The notes under the pieces: model-generated | Told to the model about the DNA's origin: nothing | The model's input: only the letters and a program-made list of their open reading frames with translations | Databases searched by the model: none | Shown: in pieces, positions 63,932 to 64,000 of the stretch | How positions within the stretch are numbered: position 1 is the first letter of the stretch | Layout of the letters: every line of letters begins with the position of its first letter | Assembly (NCBI GenBank): GCA_024743315.1 | Contig: JANSWU010000001.1 | Location: forward strand, 620,001-684,000 | Direction: 5' to 3' | DNA length: 64,000 bases | From: Hyphomonadaceae bacterium | GTDB taxonomy: Bacteria; Pseudomonadota; Alphaproteobacteria; Caulobacterales; Hyphomonadaceae | Program-made: the position numbers and the translations under genes

Positions 63932-64000
63932 CTTTTCAAGCCGAGCTTATCGACCAGGCCGACGCGCATATCCTTGGCCGTGTATATCTTCACATCATCG
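63928..64000 (-). CDS. C-terminal fragment of an unidentified minus-strand gene
   Basis: An open frame enters the window from the right and stops with TAA at 63930-63928. The visible end reads DDVKIYTAKDMRVGLVDKLGLKS. The lysine-rich tail looks like a natural protein end and the codon use is ordinary, but 24 codons are too few to name a family. It converges on the EF-hand protein gene with a three-base overlap of the stop codons. Confidence 0.45.
   Translation of the reverse strand, partial: DDVKIYTAKDMRVGLVDKLGLKS

Overview
The window looks like a chromosomal segment of an alphaproteobacterium, most likely from the Hyphomonadaceae/Maricaulales side of the class. The evidence is gene order and gene type: rimP-nusA-ylxR/L7Ae-infB-rbfA, tolQRAB-pal-cpoB-tilS, rplU-rpmA-obgE-proB, tsaB-rimI-fur, an orphan IIA-Man/HPr pair, and a MeaA/Ecm-type B12 mutase. 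Base composition is fairly GC-rich and even. I see no insertion sequence, prophage, CRISPR array or integron. Almost all of it is ordinary core chromosome with short intergenic gaps.

Layout. 1-347 is a gene-free block of palindromic repeats. 348-7098 (minus strand) is the transcription/translation cluster rimP, nusA, ylxR-L7Ae, infB, then a terminator, a YcxB-like membrane protein and rbfA. 7201-9271 (minus) holds a cold-shock protein, a secreted TonB-domain protein and trmB. 9407-12593 (plus) is a three-gene envelope glycan-type operon (GT2, methyltransferase, polytopic membrane protein). It is followed by a Bcr/CflA exporter, a nitronate monooxygenase-like enzyme, an M3 lipoprotein peptidase and a small XRE regulator. 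17805-18330 is a second palindromic repeat block related to the first. 18331-20501 (minus) carries a SPOUT methyltransferase, a VOC protein with an operator-like palindrome, and a GST. 20730-27130 is the Tol-Pal system with tilS. 27094-32456 is a metabolic mix: formyltransferase, class IV aminotransferase, SemiSWEET and the B12 mutase. 32590-35415 is gpmA, purU, a RibD-like deaminase, ptsM and npr. 35419-40769 (minus) is a DASS transporter, proB, obgE, a GNAT, rpmA and rplU. A tRNA-Ser(CGA) lies at 40938.

41194-52520 is the most unusual stretch. It has two FAD-linked oxidoreductases, an acyl-CoA ligase and a Them6-like hotdog protein. It also has an overlapping gene pair made of one polypeptide that fuses a transglutaminase-like domain, a membrane domain and a RimK-type ATP-grasp ligase, plus a membrane-anchored TPR protein. 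At its end lies a membrane protein built like a histidine kinase in which the phospho-acceptor histidine is Arg and the ATP-binding boxes are not recognisable. 52931-57314 returns to housekeeping (hotdog protein, RutE-like nitroreductase, tsaB, rimI, fur, udk, CAP-domain protein). 57301-62322 (minus) has a nitroreductase, an NQO-type reductase, fabI, a GMC oxidoreductase and a divergent BCCT-like carrier. The end carries two related secreted proteins and the last codons of a minus-strand gene.

How the genes work together: the left cluster is ribosome and transcription factor supply; the Tol-Pal genes couple inner membrane energy to outer membrane constriction, and TolA and Pal both carry acidic Glu/Pro linkers; the BCCT/GMC pair suggests import and oxidation of a choline-like compound; fabI, the acyl-CoA ligase and the hotdog proteins handle acyl chains. 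The best candidate for a poorly described system is the ATP-grasp/transglutaminase-like fusion with its TPR partner at 42646-46990.
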